Assembly (NCBI GenBank): GCA_946811185.2
Contig: OX328112.1
Span: 33,449,562-33,513,561 of the forward strand
Origin: Hippopus hippopus
Taxonomy: Eukaryota; Mollusca; Bivalvia; Cardiida; Cardiidae
DNA: 64,000 nucleotides
Direction: 5' to 3'
Position 1 is the first letter of the stretch. Each line of letters starts with the position of its first letter. The position numbers and the translations under genes were made by a program. Positions 47,001-59,000 of this stretch are shown one piece after another. Under the pieces are notes generated by a model. The model was given only the letters and a program-made list of their open reading frames with translations. It was not told the DNA's origin and ran no database searches.

Positions 47001-50000
47001 CCAAACAACAAAATTTTAGACTTGTCCAAATTGAAAGCATTTGCAGACGACAAAATAAACTTGACTCAAAAATTGAAACTTGACTTTAGAAGCGTAGAAA
47101 ACATGGTGGGAAAAGGAGAAAATGCTGGTTACCAGCATTTTCTCCTTTTCCCACAATGTTTTCAGAAGGTTTCTTCCTCTGGGTTGTTTGGTAAAGGGTT
47201 AAAGTAAATAGTTGAATATATCAATTTTACTGTATTTTGTTTATAGGACACAGCTGGGGAAGTGAGCATGACCCCTCGTCAGGAAGCTGTGCCCCTCGGA
47301 ACTATCTGGGTGGTGACGGAAAATATCTGATGTATGCGTACTCTGTCACAGGAGAGGATCCTAATAATGATGTAAGTTTGTTTATTTATCTGTTTCTGAA
47401 TTGAAAACATTTGGAGACAGCAAATCAGATGTAGCTGAAATGATGGTATTTGATCTGTGAAAGTGTACAAAACCTTTTAACTCTTTTCTACTTAATCCCG
47501 ACTTTTAACAACCCTGAGAAAGAAGCCTTTTGAAAACATTGTGGTATAAGGAGAAAATGCTGGTAAACAGCATTTTCTCCTTTTACCACAATGTTTTCTA
47601 CCATTCCCAAACCAAATTTCACTTTTTCAGTTTATTTTGTTGTTTGCAAATGCTTTCAATTTGGACAAGTCCAGAATTTTGTTGTTTAAAAAAGAGTTAA
47701 CAAGACTTTCAACAGGCTCCTTCAGGGTCGTTTAAACTCAGCATTGGTCTTATCGCATTACTAATCGATCTATAAAGGTCCCAAACAATGACTGAGAATT
47801 ATAAATTGTTACAGGAGACCACTCCTTCATGCATGTCTTCGTCCCGATTTAAATACAGTACCTAACAGCTGCGTTAGAGAGATATCTCTTTAGCTCAGTG
47901 GCTATGGTGTTGGTCTTTTGAACCTCAAAAAACGAGGATATTTGTCCGCACGGCTTCAAATCCCGCCAGGTGTGGTTTGTATTTGAGCTATGCATTTGTT
48001 GCGAACTTTCTTGTTCGTAAGATGGGGGCTGGTCCGGGATTGGCCTTTGAGCCATTAATCCCATTTGTTGTCCAAAAACGGACATTTGTTGTCTAAATAA
48101 TAGACTTACTGCCTAATAAGGCTTTGAGTCATCAATAAATGATGACTTTAAGAGGGGGTGTGTTACGGGAGACCACTCCTTCATGCATGGCTTCGTCCTG
48201 ATTTAAATACAATACCTAACAGCTGCTTTAGGGAGAATTCTCTTTAGCACAGTGGTTATGGTGTTGGTCTTTTGAACCTTGAAAAACAAGGATATTTGTC
48301 TGCACGGGTTCGAATTTTGCCAGGTGCGGTTTGTATTTGAGCTATGCATTTGTTGCGAACTTTCTTGTTTGTAAGAAAATGATCTGTGCTTTGAAAAAAG
48401 GGGGGTTCATGCATCTGCATAAAGTATTGATCCATGTCAGATTGTGCTGTCTGCATAGGCTGATATGGGTTGAAACGTTTTGCTCGTGGTCAGTTTTCTG
48501 CATGTCAAAGTACCATTCTACTCTGTGATTCATTTAACTGTTAGAGAAAATAGATTTTTAGAGATCCATAATTATTTGATGACTAGGTGGTATAATACGG
48601 GAGATGCATTATACCCCTTTTTTCTAGAGTGCCACTCAAATTTTTTATGTTTGGCTTAAACCTTTATGAAACAAAAAAAAAAAAAATTTTTGAGTCTTGC
48701 CCAATTTGAAACTGTTTGCAAACTAAAATAAAATGTGGTTCAATTATAGGAGCTATCTTTGAAAGGGTAGAAATTGTTGGGAATAGAAATAAATTCTTTT
48801 TATCAGCATTTTCTCATTTTTGTCATTTCGAATGCATTCTTCCTTAAAGTTGTTAAAACTGTGGACTACGGTATTTGGAACGGTTTAAATTGAAATTTTA
48901 CAATACATATTCACTTGTTTTAAAACTTTTTGCTTTTGATAAATTTTTTGCATGTCAAAGGACCATTCTATCCAGGATTCAGCAGGTTGTAAGCCAGAAT
49001 GGATTTAATGGATCTATATTTGCATGATGACTTGCTTGGTATAATGCATTACTGAGATGCGTTAAACCCTTTACCAAACAAAAACCCCCCCTTGTTTTCA
49101 AATCTCTTAGGAAGAGGCCATTAGAAAACATAGCGGGAAAAGTAGAAAATACTGGTAACCAGCATTTTTTCCTTTTCCCAACAATGTTTTCTACCTTTTT
49201 ACAGAACTTAGGTCTATATCTACTACTTTCAAATTTATTGTCTGCATATGCTGTCAATTTGAAGGGGTTTAAAGTCTGTCATTAATTTTGGGAAAGGGTT
49301 AAAACCTTTACCAAACAACTAAACCTTCTTTTGCCAGCCAGAGCATGGCTCATGTCATATATATAGAGGATATTTGTTGTTTACCGTGAAAGATCGAAAT
49401 TTATTTCATCGAGCGAACATCATCAGTAATATTTTCACGAGTGGCTGTGCCATGAGTGAAAATATTACCGATGATGTTCACTCGATGCGATAAATTTCGA
49501 TCTTTCACCGAAAAAAACAAATATTCTATTTATTTCATGCTTTTAACCCTTTCTGGGGAGGAACTTAATCAAAATCCAGTACAGTTCTTTTCGGTTATTC
49601 CCCGTGGCGTACCCCCTCCGCATATTAACGCATTACAATATTACGTCAAGAGCGAGAAATGTAAGGTAAATTACGTCATATTTCCATCTTGTTGTGAGGC
49701 ACGCGCATTTTACCTAGGTAACTAGTGCGCGGGAACAGCTGTTTCCACCTTCAATTGAAGAGTTAGAATATAAAAATCGGTATTTTCACCGGTCGTAACC
49801 ATGAAATATCGAAAAATATTTCACCGATATTTCTCGATAACCTACCGGAAAGCATGAAATAAATATTATTTCTTATATAAAAGAACCAGTTAATTTTTTA
49901 TTTTTACAGGAATTTTCCAGCTGTAGCAGAGGGAGCATAGGGGCGGTCATAAGTAACAAAAGGGCATCATGTTTTACTGGTGAGACTCAGTCACACAGAA

Positions 50001-53000
50001 TTCTTATTGAAAAAATGATTTTATTATATACCAGTCAATTTTCCAGCTCAAATACAAGCATCGCAACCCCATAAAATAACATGATAGAAAAAAATTCTGT
50101 ACCTACACATTGTGAAATACAATTCCAAATTTGGTACGATGACGTAACTCGGGCATGGATTACGATTTTGCGATTTGATTAGATTAAATTTTATGTAATA
50201 ATACTTATCCGCCATTCATAGACGAAGTTACAACCCTCCACACTATAAATTGTTTCATATTGTAAACAATGCAAAATTTTGTTGTTGAAAGTCGTAGGTA
50301 TCTAATAAAAGGAATATGATGTTGTAGTAACTTTCTGGATGCGTGAATTTGCTTCTCGCCGTGTAAAAAAATTTTGACATCTTGCTCAACTTTTGGTCTC
50401 ACGCAATATCAAACTTTCTCACGCTGTTCGAATCAAATACAAGCATCAGGAAAGTTACTACAACATATTATTTTGTATGTATTGATTTATTGTATGGTGT
50501 TTAACGTCATCTTCAACATTATTTTAGGGCTTGGTCACACCGAGCTAACAGACGAGTAACGGATAAAAAATCATTTTATCTGTTCGTATCTGTTTTATGT
50601 CTGTTTCCTATCCGGTGAATCCGCTACTTGTCCAGCGAGGTCCAGTGATGTCCGTTCCGTCCGGTGGGAAGTTTTGAGCATGTTCAAAATTTCCACCGGA
50701 CAAAACGGACAGAGACGTGCAAATGACAGACTTTGGATGCATCTGACAATTTATACCCTCAGCATGTCACTTGACCGGTACGTTCCTCGTACGTTGGTGT
50801 TCAGTACATTTCCATTCATCGTACGTTGGAAGAACGTTTTATCAGGTTCTCATGCGTTGCACTTTCGTTTTATCCGGTACAAGTCCGTTACTCGTACAGT
50901 GATATCCGTTAATAGACTGTTTATTATCCGGTATATATCCAGTAAAGGTGTGTTTTTTCTGTTATATGTGCGGTATTCATGCGGCCATGTGTGGCTTCTT
51001 TTCTCCACAAACCGATCGCATGAGCCTCTAGCGGCAGAGGAGATGAATTTTGTCACCGGATAACCAAATTCTGCATGTTTTTGTCCGTTTTCCCTCCATC
51101 ACATATCCGTTAGCAGGTCTGACCAAACCTTTAGTTATATCTTGGCAGCCAGTGCACATATCTATGCTTTCCTTGAGTTTCTTTTACCAGTACTTTGCAC
51201 AATTTTCTTCCCGGCCGATGATTTTTTTCCCACATAATCATCGTTGCAATAATGATGAATGGTTAGAGAGGAAAGAATCGTGTTGCAATGACTATCAACA
51301 ATCTTCGAAAAGAAAATCACTGAGGTGGGAATTCAAACCAATGATCATCTGTTCTCAAGTCCTGTATGCTTCTGACTGCACTATCAGGGCACTGCTTTAT
51401 GGAGGAAAAGTACATTTGTACAAAGTGTACAATGTCCTAGGGTACCTTTAGATTTATGCAAGTTTTTTGGGATTGAATATACGTATGTATGATTCCTGCT
51501 TTGTACTGGCAAAAAGTTACGCAAATATTTTCTTAACTCTTTACCAAACGACAAAATTGTAGACTTGTTCAAATTGAAAGTATTTGCAGACGATAAAATA
51601 AATGTGGCTCAAAAATTGAAATTTGTTCTGGGAAGGGTAGAAAACATTGTGGGAAAAGGAGAAAATGCTGGTTACCAGCATTTTCTCCTTTTCCTATAAT
51701 GTTTTCAAAAGGCTTCTTTCTCAGGGTTGTTAAAAGTCGGGATTGTGTGGTAAAGAGTTAAATCATAAAGTTGTGCAGTTTAGTGAAACTTGTTTTCAGA
51801 CTTAATGCTTGCAAATTTCTTGCGTACGCATTTTAGTGAAAGGTACCCCAGATGTTTAATGACCCTGAAGAAAGAGCCTTTTTAAAACAGTTTTGGAAAA
51901 GGAAAAAATACTATTAACCAGCATTTTCTCCTTTTACCAGGATTTTCTCCTTTTCCAAAAAAGTTTTCTACAAGTTCACAGACAATTACCTTCATTTCAG
52001 CTAAATTTAATGTGTCGTCTGCAAGTGCTTTGAATTTGGACCTGTTGAAAAATTTTTTGTTTGATAAAGATTTAATACATATTGATTATAGGCCCATGAC
52101 AATGAAGTTAATCACTTACCACATAATTCCAAGTTCTAACCTTTTACCAAGTGACAGAATATTAAACTTGTCCAAACTCAAAGCATTAGCAGAGGACAAA
52201 ATATGTGAGCAAGATAATGACTTTTGTCCCTAAAAAGGAAGAAAGCATTGTTGGGAAAGGAGAAAATGCTGGTTACAAACAGTGCTTTTTCCTCAAGGTC
52301 CTCAAAACTTTGGATTGCATGGTAAAGGGTTAACTCTTTACCAGATGACAAAATTTTGGGCTAGTCCAAATTGAAAGCATTTGCAGACGTCAAAATTACT
52401 TTGACTCAAAAATGGAAATTTGCTTTGGGAAGGGTAGAAAATATTGTGGGAAAAGGAGAAAATGCTGGTTACCAGCATTTTCTCCTTTTCCCATTATGTT
52501 TTCAAAAGGCCTCTTTCTTAGGGTCGTTAAAAGTCGGGATTGTGTGGTAAAGGGTTAAGTAAAATGGTTTCACTTTGTGACATACATGCCTACAGGCAAA
52601 GGATGCTTGTATCTACATGTATGTTTGGAGCCCTTGTTGCTTAGCTGTAGCATGTAGTCTTGTTTTCAACTTTATGGGTTGTGAGTTCAAATCTCAGAAT
52701 CTGCTAACATCCTTTCTGATGAATGACAAAAGTAAATTAGATTCATTCCTCTCTCTGTACTGAGCAGCCACCCTCTTTAAGTATTATAGTTACTTTGGGT
52801 AGGGGGCTGTTGTACCCAGTCCTATCATACTCTTCATTAGACCATGAAAATCTTTGACTGAAAGCATTTGCAGACAACAATTTTAATGTTGCTTAAATGT
52901 TGATTTTTTTTTAAGGGTAGAAAATGTTGTTGGTTGAAGATTTACACAGTTAGAAAATAGATATTTCTAGTCAGAGTGTATAGTTTTCCTCAATGATACA

Positions 53001-56000
53001 TTCTTAGATATCCTTATGAGAATATCTTTCAGTCTTATTTGAGTGAACAACTTGTCAGATGGTACACGAACATAATTGCGTGTGCAGCTTGTCATGTGAT
53101 GTTCTTTTCCAACTTAGTATGGGAAATCAAGTGATCACATATACTTTTAATTTAGGCAATCCTGAAATTTTGATGTTTGGTAAAGAGTTAATTGATCAAT
53201 GAAAAGCAAAGGAATTGTAAATACCTCTTATTTTCATCATGGCTGTCAAGTTTTTTGACATTACATGGTGACTTTGTTTTTATGCGTCAATATTTTCTTG
53301 CTACATTATAGTGCCAGCTGTTGAGAGTTTATGTGGAAATGGTAGAATAGATGTAGATGAGGAGTGTGATGGGGGATTTCTGGGTAAAGTGGGGCTGGAT
53401 CCCTGCTGTGCTAAAGATTGTAGATTGAATGAAGGGGCACAGTGCAGGTCTGTTTGCTTGTATGGTGTTTTGCATTGTTGGAATATTATTCTAAGTGTTT
53501 AACTCCTTACCAAACGACAAAATTTTAGACGTCCAAATTGAAAGCTTTTGCAGACGACAATTTAAATGTGGCTGAAAAGATAAAAATTTTTCTTTGGTAG
53601 GAAAGAAAACATTGTGGGAAGAGGATAAAATGCTGGTTACCAGCATTTTATCCTTTTCCCACAATATTTTCAAAAGGCTATTACCTCAGGGTTGTTAAAA
53701 CTCAGGATTGTGTGGGAAAGGGTTAACTCTCTACCAAATGTTATATTTTATACAATGTGGAGGAAGAAGGCTTTTGAAATCATTGTTGGAAAGGAGAAAA
53801 TACTAATTGCAAGCATTGTCTTTTTATTTTAAATGTTATCCAGCCTTTCAAAGACAAGTACCATCAATTTAACCAGGTTTTTTGTAACCATGTTTTACTT
53901 GTTTCTAAATGACATAAATTTTGACTGGTCCAAATTGAAAGCATTTGTAGAGGACAAATTAAATGTGCCTTGAGTGAAAGAACTGTCCCTAAAAGACTAG
54001 AAAACATTGTTGGAAAAAGAGTAAATGCTTTGAAAAGCCTTCTCCTTCAGGACAATGAAATTCAGAATTGTGTGGTAACACAATTCTGAGTTATACCGAC
54101 TTAGACAAAAAAGGCTTTTGTGGGAAAAGGAGAAAGTGCTGTTAGCCAGCATTTTCTCCTTTTGCCATAATGCTTTATGCCTGTTCAAAGACAGATTGCA
54201 CAATTTGAGCCACAATTGATTTATTGTCTGCAAATGCTTTGGATTTGGGCAAGTCCTAAATTTTGTCATTTGGTAATGAGTTAACCCTTTACCAAACAAT
54301 CCCTGGTTTTTACGACCCTGAGATAGAAGCCTTTTGAAAACATTTTGGGAAAAGGAGGAAATGCTGGTAACCAGCATTTTCTCCTTTTCCCACAATGTTT
54401 TCTACCCTGCTGGAAACAAATTTCAATTTTTGAGTTACGTTTATTTTGTTGTCTGCAAGTGCTTTCAATTTGGACCAGTGGAAAAATATTGTCGTTTGGT
54501 AAAGGGTTAATCCTATACCACACAATCCCAAGGAGAAAAGACTTCTGAAAACATTGTGGGAAAAAAAGAGAAAAGCTGGTTTTCAGCATTTTCTCCTTTT
54601 CCCATAATGTTTTCTACCCTATCAAATACGAAAAATCACCATTTAAGCAACATTTGACTTTTCATCTGGAAATATTTTCAGTTTGATCCAGTTCAAAATT
54701 TTGTCATTTGAAGTCCCATAGCAAAGATTTTGTGGCTTTTTTCAAGATCAGATAGCTTAGAATATGTAGTCCGAGACAAAACATCTAGGTTTGGTTTGGT
54801 TTGGTTTGTATTTGAGTTTAACGCCATTTTAACAGCTTAGGTCATGTCATGGCGGTCAGTGATTCACCAATGTGTTTCCTGGCTTTCTCACACCAGTACT
54901 GACACAACTTTCTTTTCAAAGCCACTGACTACTTTTCTCACAAGCATCACAGGTGAGAGGCGAAAAATCGCCGGAAAAAAAGTTCACTGCAACCGGGTAT
55001 CAAACCTGCAACCTCCAGTTCACGAGTCAGATACGCTAACCACTGAGCTACCCAGTGGGGTGACACCTAGGCCAATCAGACAGCTAGTATTTGAAAAAGA
55101 ATTAGAACAATACATGTACTAAGAATTGATGTATATAGTTAATTTTAAGCCTTTATGAAACAATTCTGGGTTTTCACTACCCTTGGAAAGAGGGCTTTTG
55201 GAAACATTATAGGAAAAGGAGAAAATGCTGATAACCAGCATTTTCTCCTTTTTCCACAATGTTTTCTACCCTATCAAGGACAAAATTTGTCATTTGAGCC
55301 ATTTGGGTCATCTGTGAATGCTTTCAGTTTGGATTGGTCTAAAATTTTGTTGTTTTATAAATGATTAACTTGGCGCTAGGTGACTTTGTTAGTCTACATG
55401 GCCTGCAACACGCGAAAAGGGGCATTCGGACATTCTGCGTAAAGTGTCGTCTCGGATCAGCCTCTGCAGTCTGCGCGAGCTAATCCTAGACAGCACTTCA
55501 CAACTACATTAGATTTTGTGCTTCAGTGACTTGCGCAAAACAGAAAATTACATAAAAACGGAAAGTGTCTTTTCGGATTAGCCTGCACGGACCACGCAGG
55601 CTGATCCGAGAAGACACTTTACGCAAATGTCCAAATGCCCCTTTTTCGCGTTTTGCAGACCACATAGAACTTGGCGTTTTCCAATGCTTTGAGCGCTATG
55701 AATTTTCAATGTTAGAAAAACTGCTAATTATCATGAATTCTTATTTATTCTAATTCCCAAGCATATTTGCTAGTCTTTTACTCATAGACTTAACTCCTAA
55801 ATTACCTTTCATTACTACAGTTGCCTTTGCTGCCAGTGTAGATCAAGATCAGACTGCACAAAACATGAACTTTGCAGAGATATTCTGAACAATAGCAACT
55901 TTGGCATTGCTTTCATTAAGCTCTCTTTTCTAGAATGGAAATGTTGGTTTTGTTTATTATACCCCAAACCTACGATGTAGATGAGGGTAACTGGTTTCAC

Positions 56001-59000
56001 GATGTCTGTCTGTCTGTCCATCTGTTTGTCTATTAATCAGTCTATCTTATTTTTGTTTCAACTCAATAGCTGTTTGACCTAGGATCCTGAAACTTTATAC
56101 AAGTGTTGCTTGTAAGTCATGACCCAAGGATGTGCCTTATTGTGTTCGGGTCACATGGGTCAAAGGTCAAGGTCACTGGAGAGCTTTGAAAAACGTTTCT
56201 GTGCTCCAACTCAAAAGCCGTTTGACCTATGACCCTTAAACTTTATACAAGTGTTATTCATGACCCAAGGAGGTGCGCTATTTTATTTGGGTCTCATGTG
56301 TCAAAGGTCAAGGTCACAGGTGAACTTTGTTTGAAAAATCGTTTCTGTGCTCTAATTCAAAGGCTGTTTGACCTAGGACCCTCAGACTTAATACAAGTTT
56401 TTTTCATGACCCAAAGAGGTGTCCTGTTGTTTTTGGGTCACATGTTTCAAAGGTTAAGGTCATTTTTGATCTTTTCTTTGAAAATCATTTCTGTTCTCTG
56501 ATTGTGCTGCTGCAGTGATAAGATGCTGGTGGAGGTATTTGTCCGCTTTGCCACAGTTCTAGTTTGGTATTTGAAGGCTTAACCCTTTACCACACACCCC
56601 TGGGAAAGAAGCCTTTTGAAAACATTGTGGGAAAAGGAGAAAATGCTGGTAACCAGCATTTTCTCCTTTTCTCACAATGTTTTCTCCCCTATCAAAGCAA
56701 AATTGCACCATTTGAGCCACAATGAAATTGTCGTCTGCAAATGCTTTCAATTTGGACAAGGCTAAAATTTTGTCGTCTGGTAAAAAGTTAAGAGACATAT
56801 TTATCGTTGTAATTTTAGGTAAACACTAAATGATTTTATGGACTATGCAGATAAAGATTTTTTTTCAAATGTTTCCTTTCAGCGCTGCAAACTATCCATG
56901 TTGTACAAACTGCCAGGTGGCCTCTCCAGGCCTTGTCTGTCGAGGAATTCTACCAGAAACATGCAATTTGGAAGCCTCTTGTGAATATCCTTTGTCACTA
57001 TACCAATTCAAATTTTACATCCTTCGAGTCTCAGAATCATCAGGCATTCATTAATTTTTCTTTGACATGTTTTACAAAATTCAAAGTAGGCATTCCACTT
57101 GCTTTTTATTTCCATAGTGTTTTAAAAAGCCTTTGTCCTTTGGATTGTAAAAAAATGGGTTGCATTGTGAAGGATAAACTTCGCGAGCCTTGTAACTGTT
57201 TACCACACAATTCCGACTTTTAACCTTTTCCACACATTGCTGTCTTTAAATGGCCTTGAGAAAGATGACTTTTGAAAATACTGTGGGAAAAAAGAGAAAA
57301 TGCTGGTAACCAGCATTTTCTCTTTTTCCCACAATATTTTCTACCCAGTTAAAGAACATCATTTCATTTGTATCAATTTCAGATTTTGTCACCTGCAGTT
57401 ATTCTCAATTTGAAAGGCTTTTTTTCTGCTCTATCAAAGACCAAAAAATGATTTAAAACCTCATTTGATAATGTTGTCTGCAAATGCTTTCAATTTGGAA
57501 AAGTGTAAACATATGTTGTTTGGTAAGGAGTTAATGGATCTCAGTGATGCATTACACCATGCAAGTCATCACATAATTATGGATCCATAAAAATCCAATT
57601 TGTGTAACAAACCACTGAAATTTGAGGTAGAGTGGTCCTCAGACATTCAGCAAATTTACCAAAAGCAGAAGCTTCCTTACCAGGTTAGCATGCACGAACT
57701 GTGCAGGCTGACATGGGACAATTTCACAGAGTGTGGCTCTTATATTTGGCCTGCAACACGCGAAAAAGGGCATTCGGACATTTGCGTGAAGTGTCGTTTC
57801 GGATCAGCCGGCGCAGTCTGCGCTGGCTGATCCGAAACGACACTTTCCGTTTTTATGTAATTTTTCTGTTTTGCGCAAGTCTACTGAAGAACAAAATCTA
57901 ATGTAGCGGTAAAGCGCCATCTCGGATCAGCCTGCGCAACACTTTACGCAAAAGTCCAAATGCCCCTTTTCGCATGTTGCAAATCATTTTATACTGCATG
58001 TGTCGAAAAGTTCACGAATTACGGATTACAGACATTTTGCAAGCGGTAATGTTTGGCAAATTTAAGACACTTGTTATTTGTTAGTAAAATACACGAACAG
58101 AAAAGTTCAAGAATTTTTCAAATTAGCAAATTCACAAAAATTTCCATGTTGCAAAAATTTCCACTTATACAGTACTTTTTTAAATCTATCTTATAATTGC
58201 GCTATATCCAAGACTGTGTTATAACAAATACTTGTATAAAGTATTGAAATTTGCATTAAATATCAAAGAAGCATGAAAACAATTAAAGATCAGCATGTCA
58301 CTCATGACATTTTTCTTTAACTTTGTATACTGGTTCAAATTATGAATGCCCTGCTTCAGCCAGTAAAGCAGACAACACTCCATGTCTTGATGGGTAAGTA
58401 TAAATACTGTACTGGTAAATAGAGATTTTCCATTTGCCCACCTGTCTCTCTATCTTTCCTTCTGTCAGTCTTTTTTGTCTATCCACCAGCCTGTATTCCT
58501 TGTTGGGTAAAGGATTAAACATTTGTTAGCTGACCTAATGATCTCAGCACTATGGTGCCATATTTCTGCTGCGAGATACAAGATAGCTATCATGATAATT
58601 TTAGAAAACTATTGGGATAAATCAAAATTTTCTGGAGATATTATCGAGATTGTGAAAAGTTTCTTGAAAAAAATATCACGATAAACTTTATATTTTAACA
58701 CAAAATTTCTCAATCATGCACGAAGCTGACATTCAAGATAAAATTATCGTGAAAGTTCTATCCGTTTCTCGATATCTATAAATGGAAAAATTAATCATTT
58801 GGATGAACTTGGTAGTTTTTGACTTCACAAGATTGCAGTATTATCTAGATAATATTTCCAGGAAACTGTATCATGATAGTTCTCTTAAGTTATCGCAATA
58901 GCTATCTCTTATCTCGCGGCAGAAATATGCCACGATACAGTACAGTTTGTTATTTTGCCATTAGATGTATTTTGACAACCCTCCGAAAGTGTATGATTAT

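Larger units (their letters stand above)
56985..58330 (+). other. U12-type AT-AC intron of the ADAM17-like gene
   Basis: The 5' end is atatcctttg, the 3' end is gtatac, and a branch-site-like ttctttaac lies 10-11 nt before the end, the short spacing typical of minor-spliceosome introns. Inside are TTAA-MITE copies, a family-5 element remnant and a family-6 hairpin element. From 57990 to 58310 I see only AT-rich sequence. Confidence 0.83.

Noticed and set aside
50674..51063. 129-codon frame inside the 602-bp TIR element
   Set aside because: Spans short internal duplications and has no transposase motif; the element is judged non-autonomous.
54281..54589. Overlapping frames with G-R-K-H-C-G-K-R-R-K-C-W type peptides, also at 35947-36354, 40246-40482 and many other sites
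   Set aside because: All are translations of the TTAA-MITE palindrome, which is open in several frames.
56980..58360. GT-AG reading of the exon 16-17 junction (donor gtgaat, acceptor cttcag)
   Set aside because: Phase would permit it, but it removes the Cys and E-C-P residues conserved in ADAM17, and it ignores the U12 donor and branch site.
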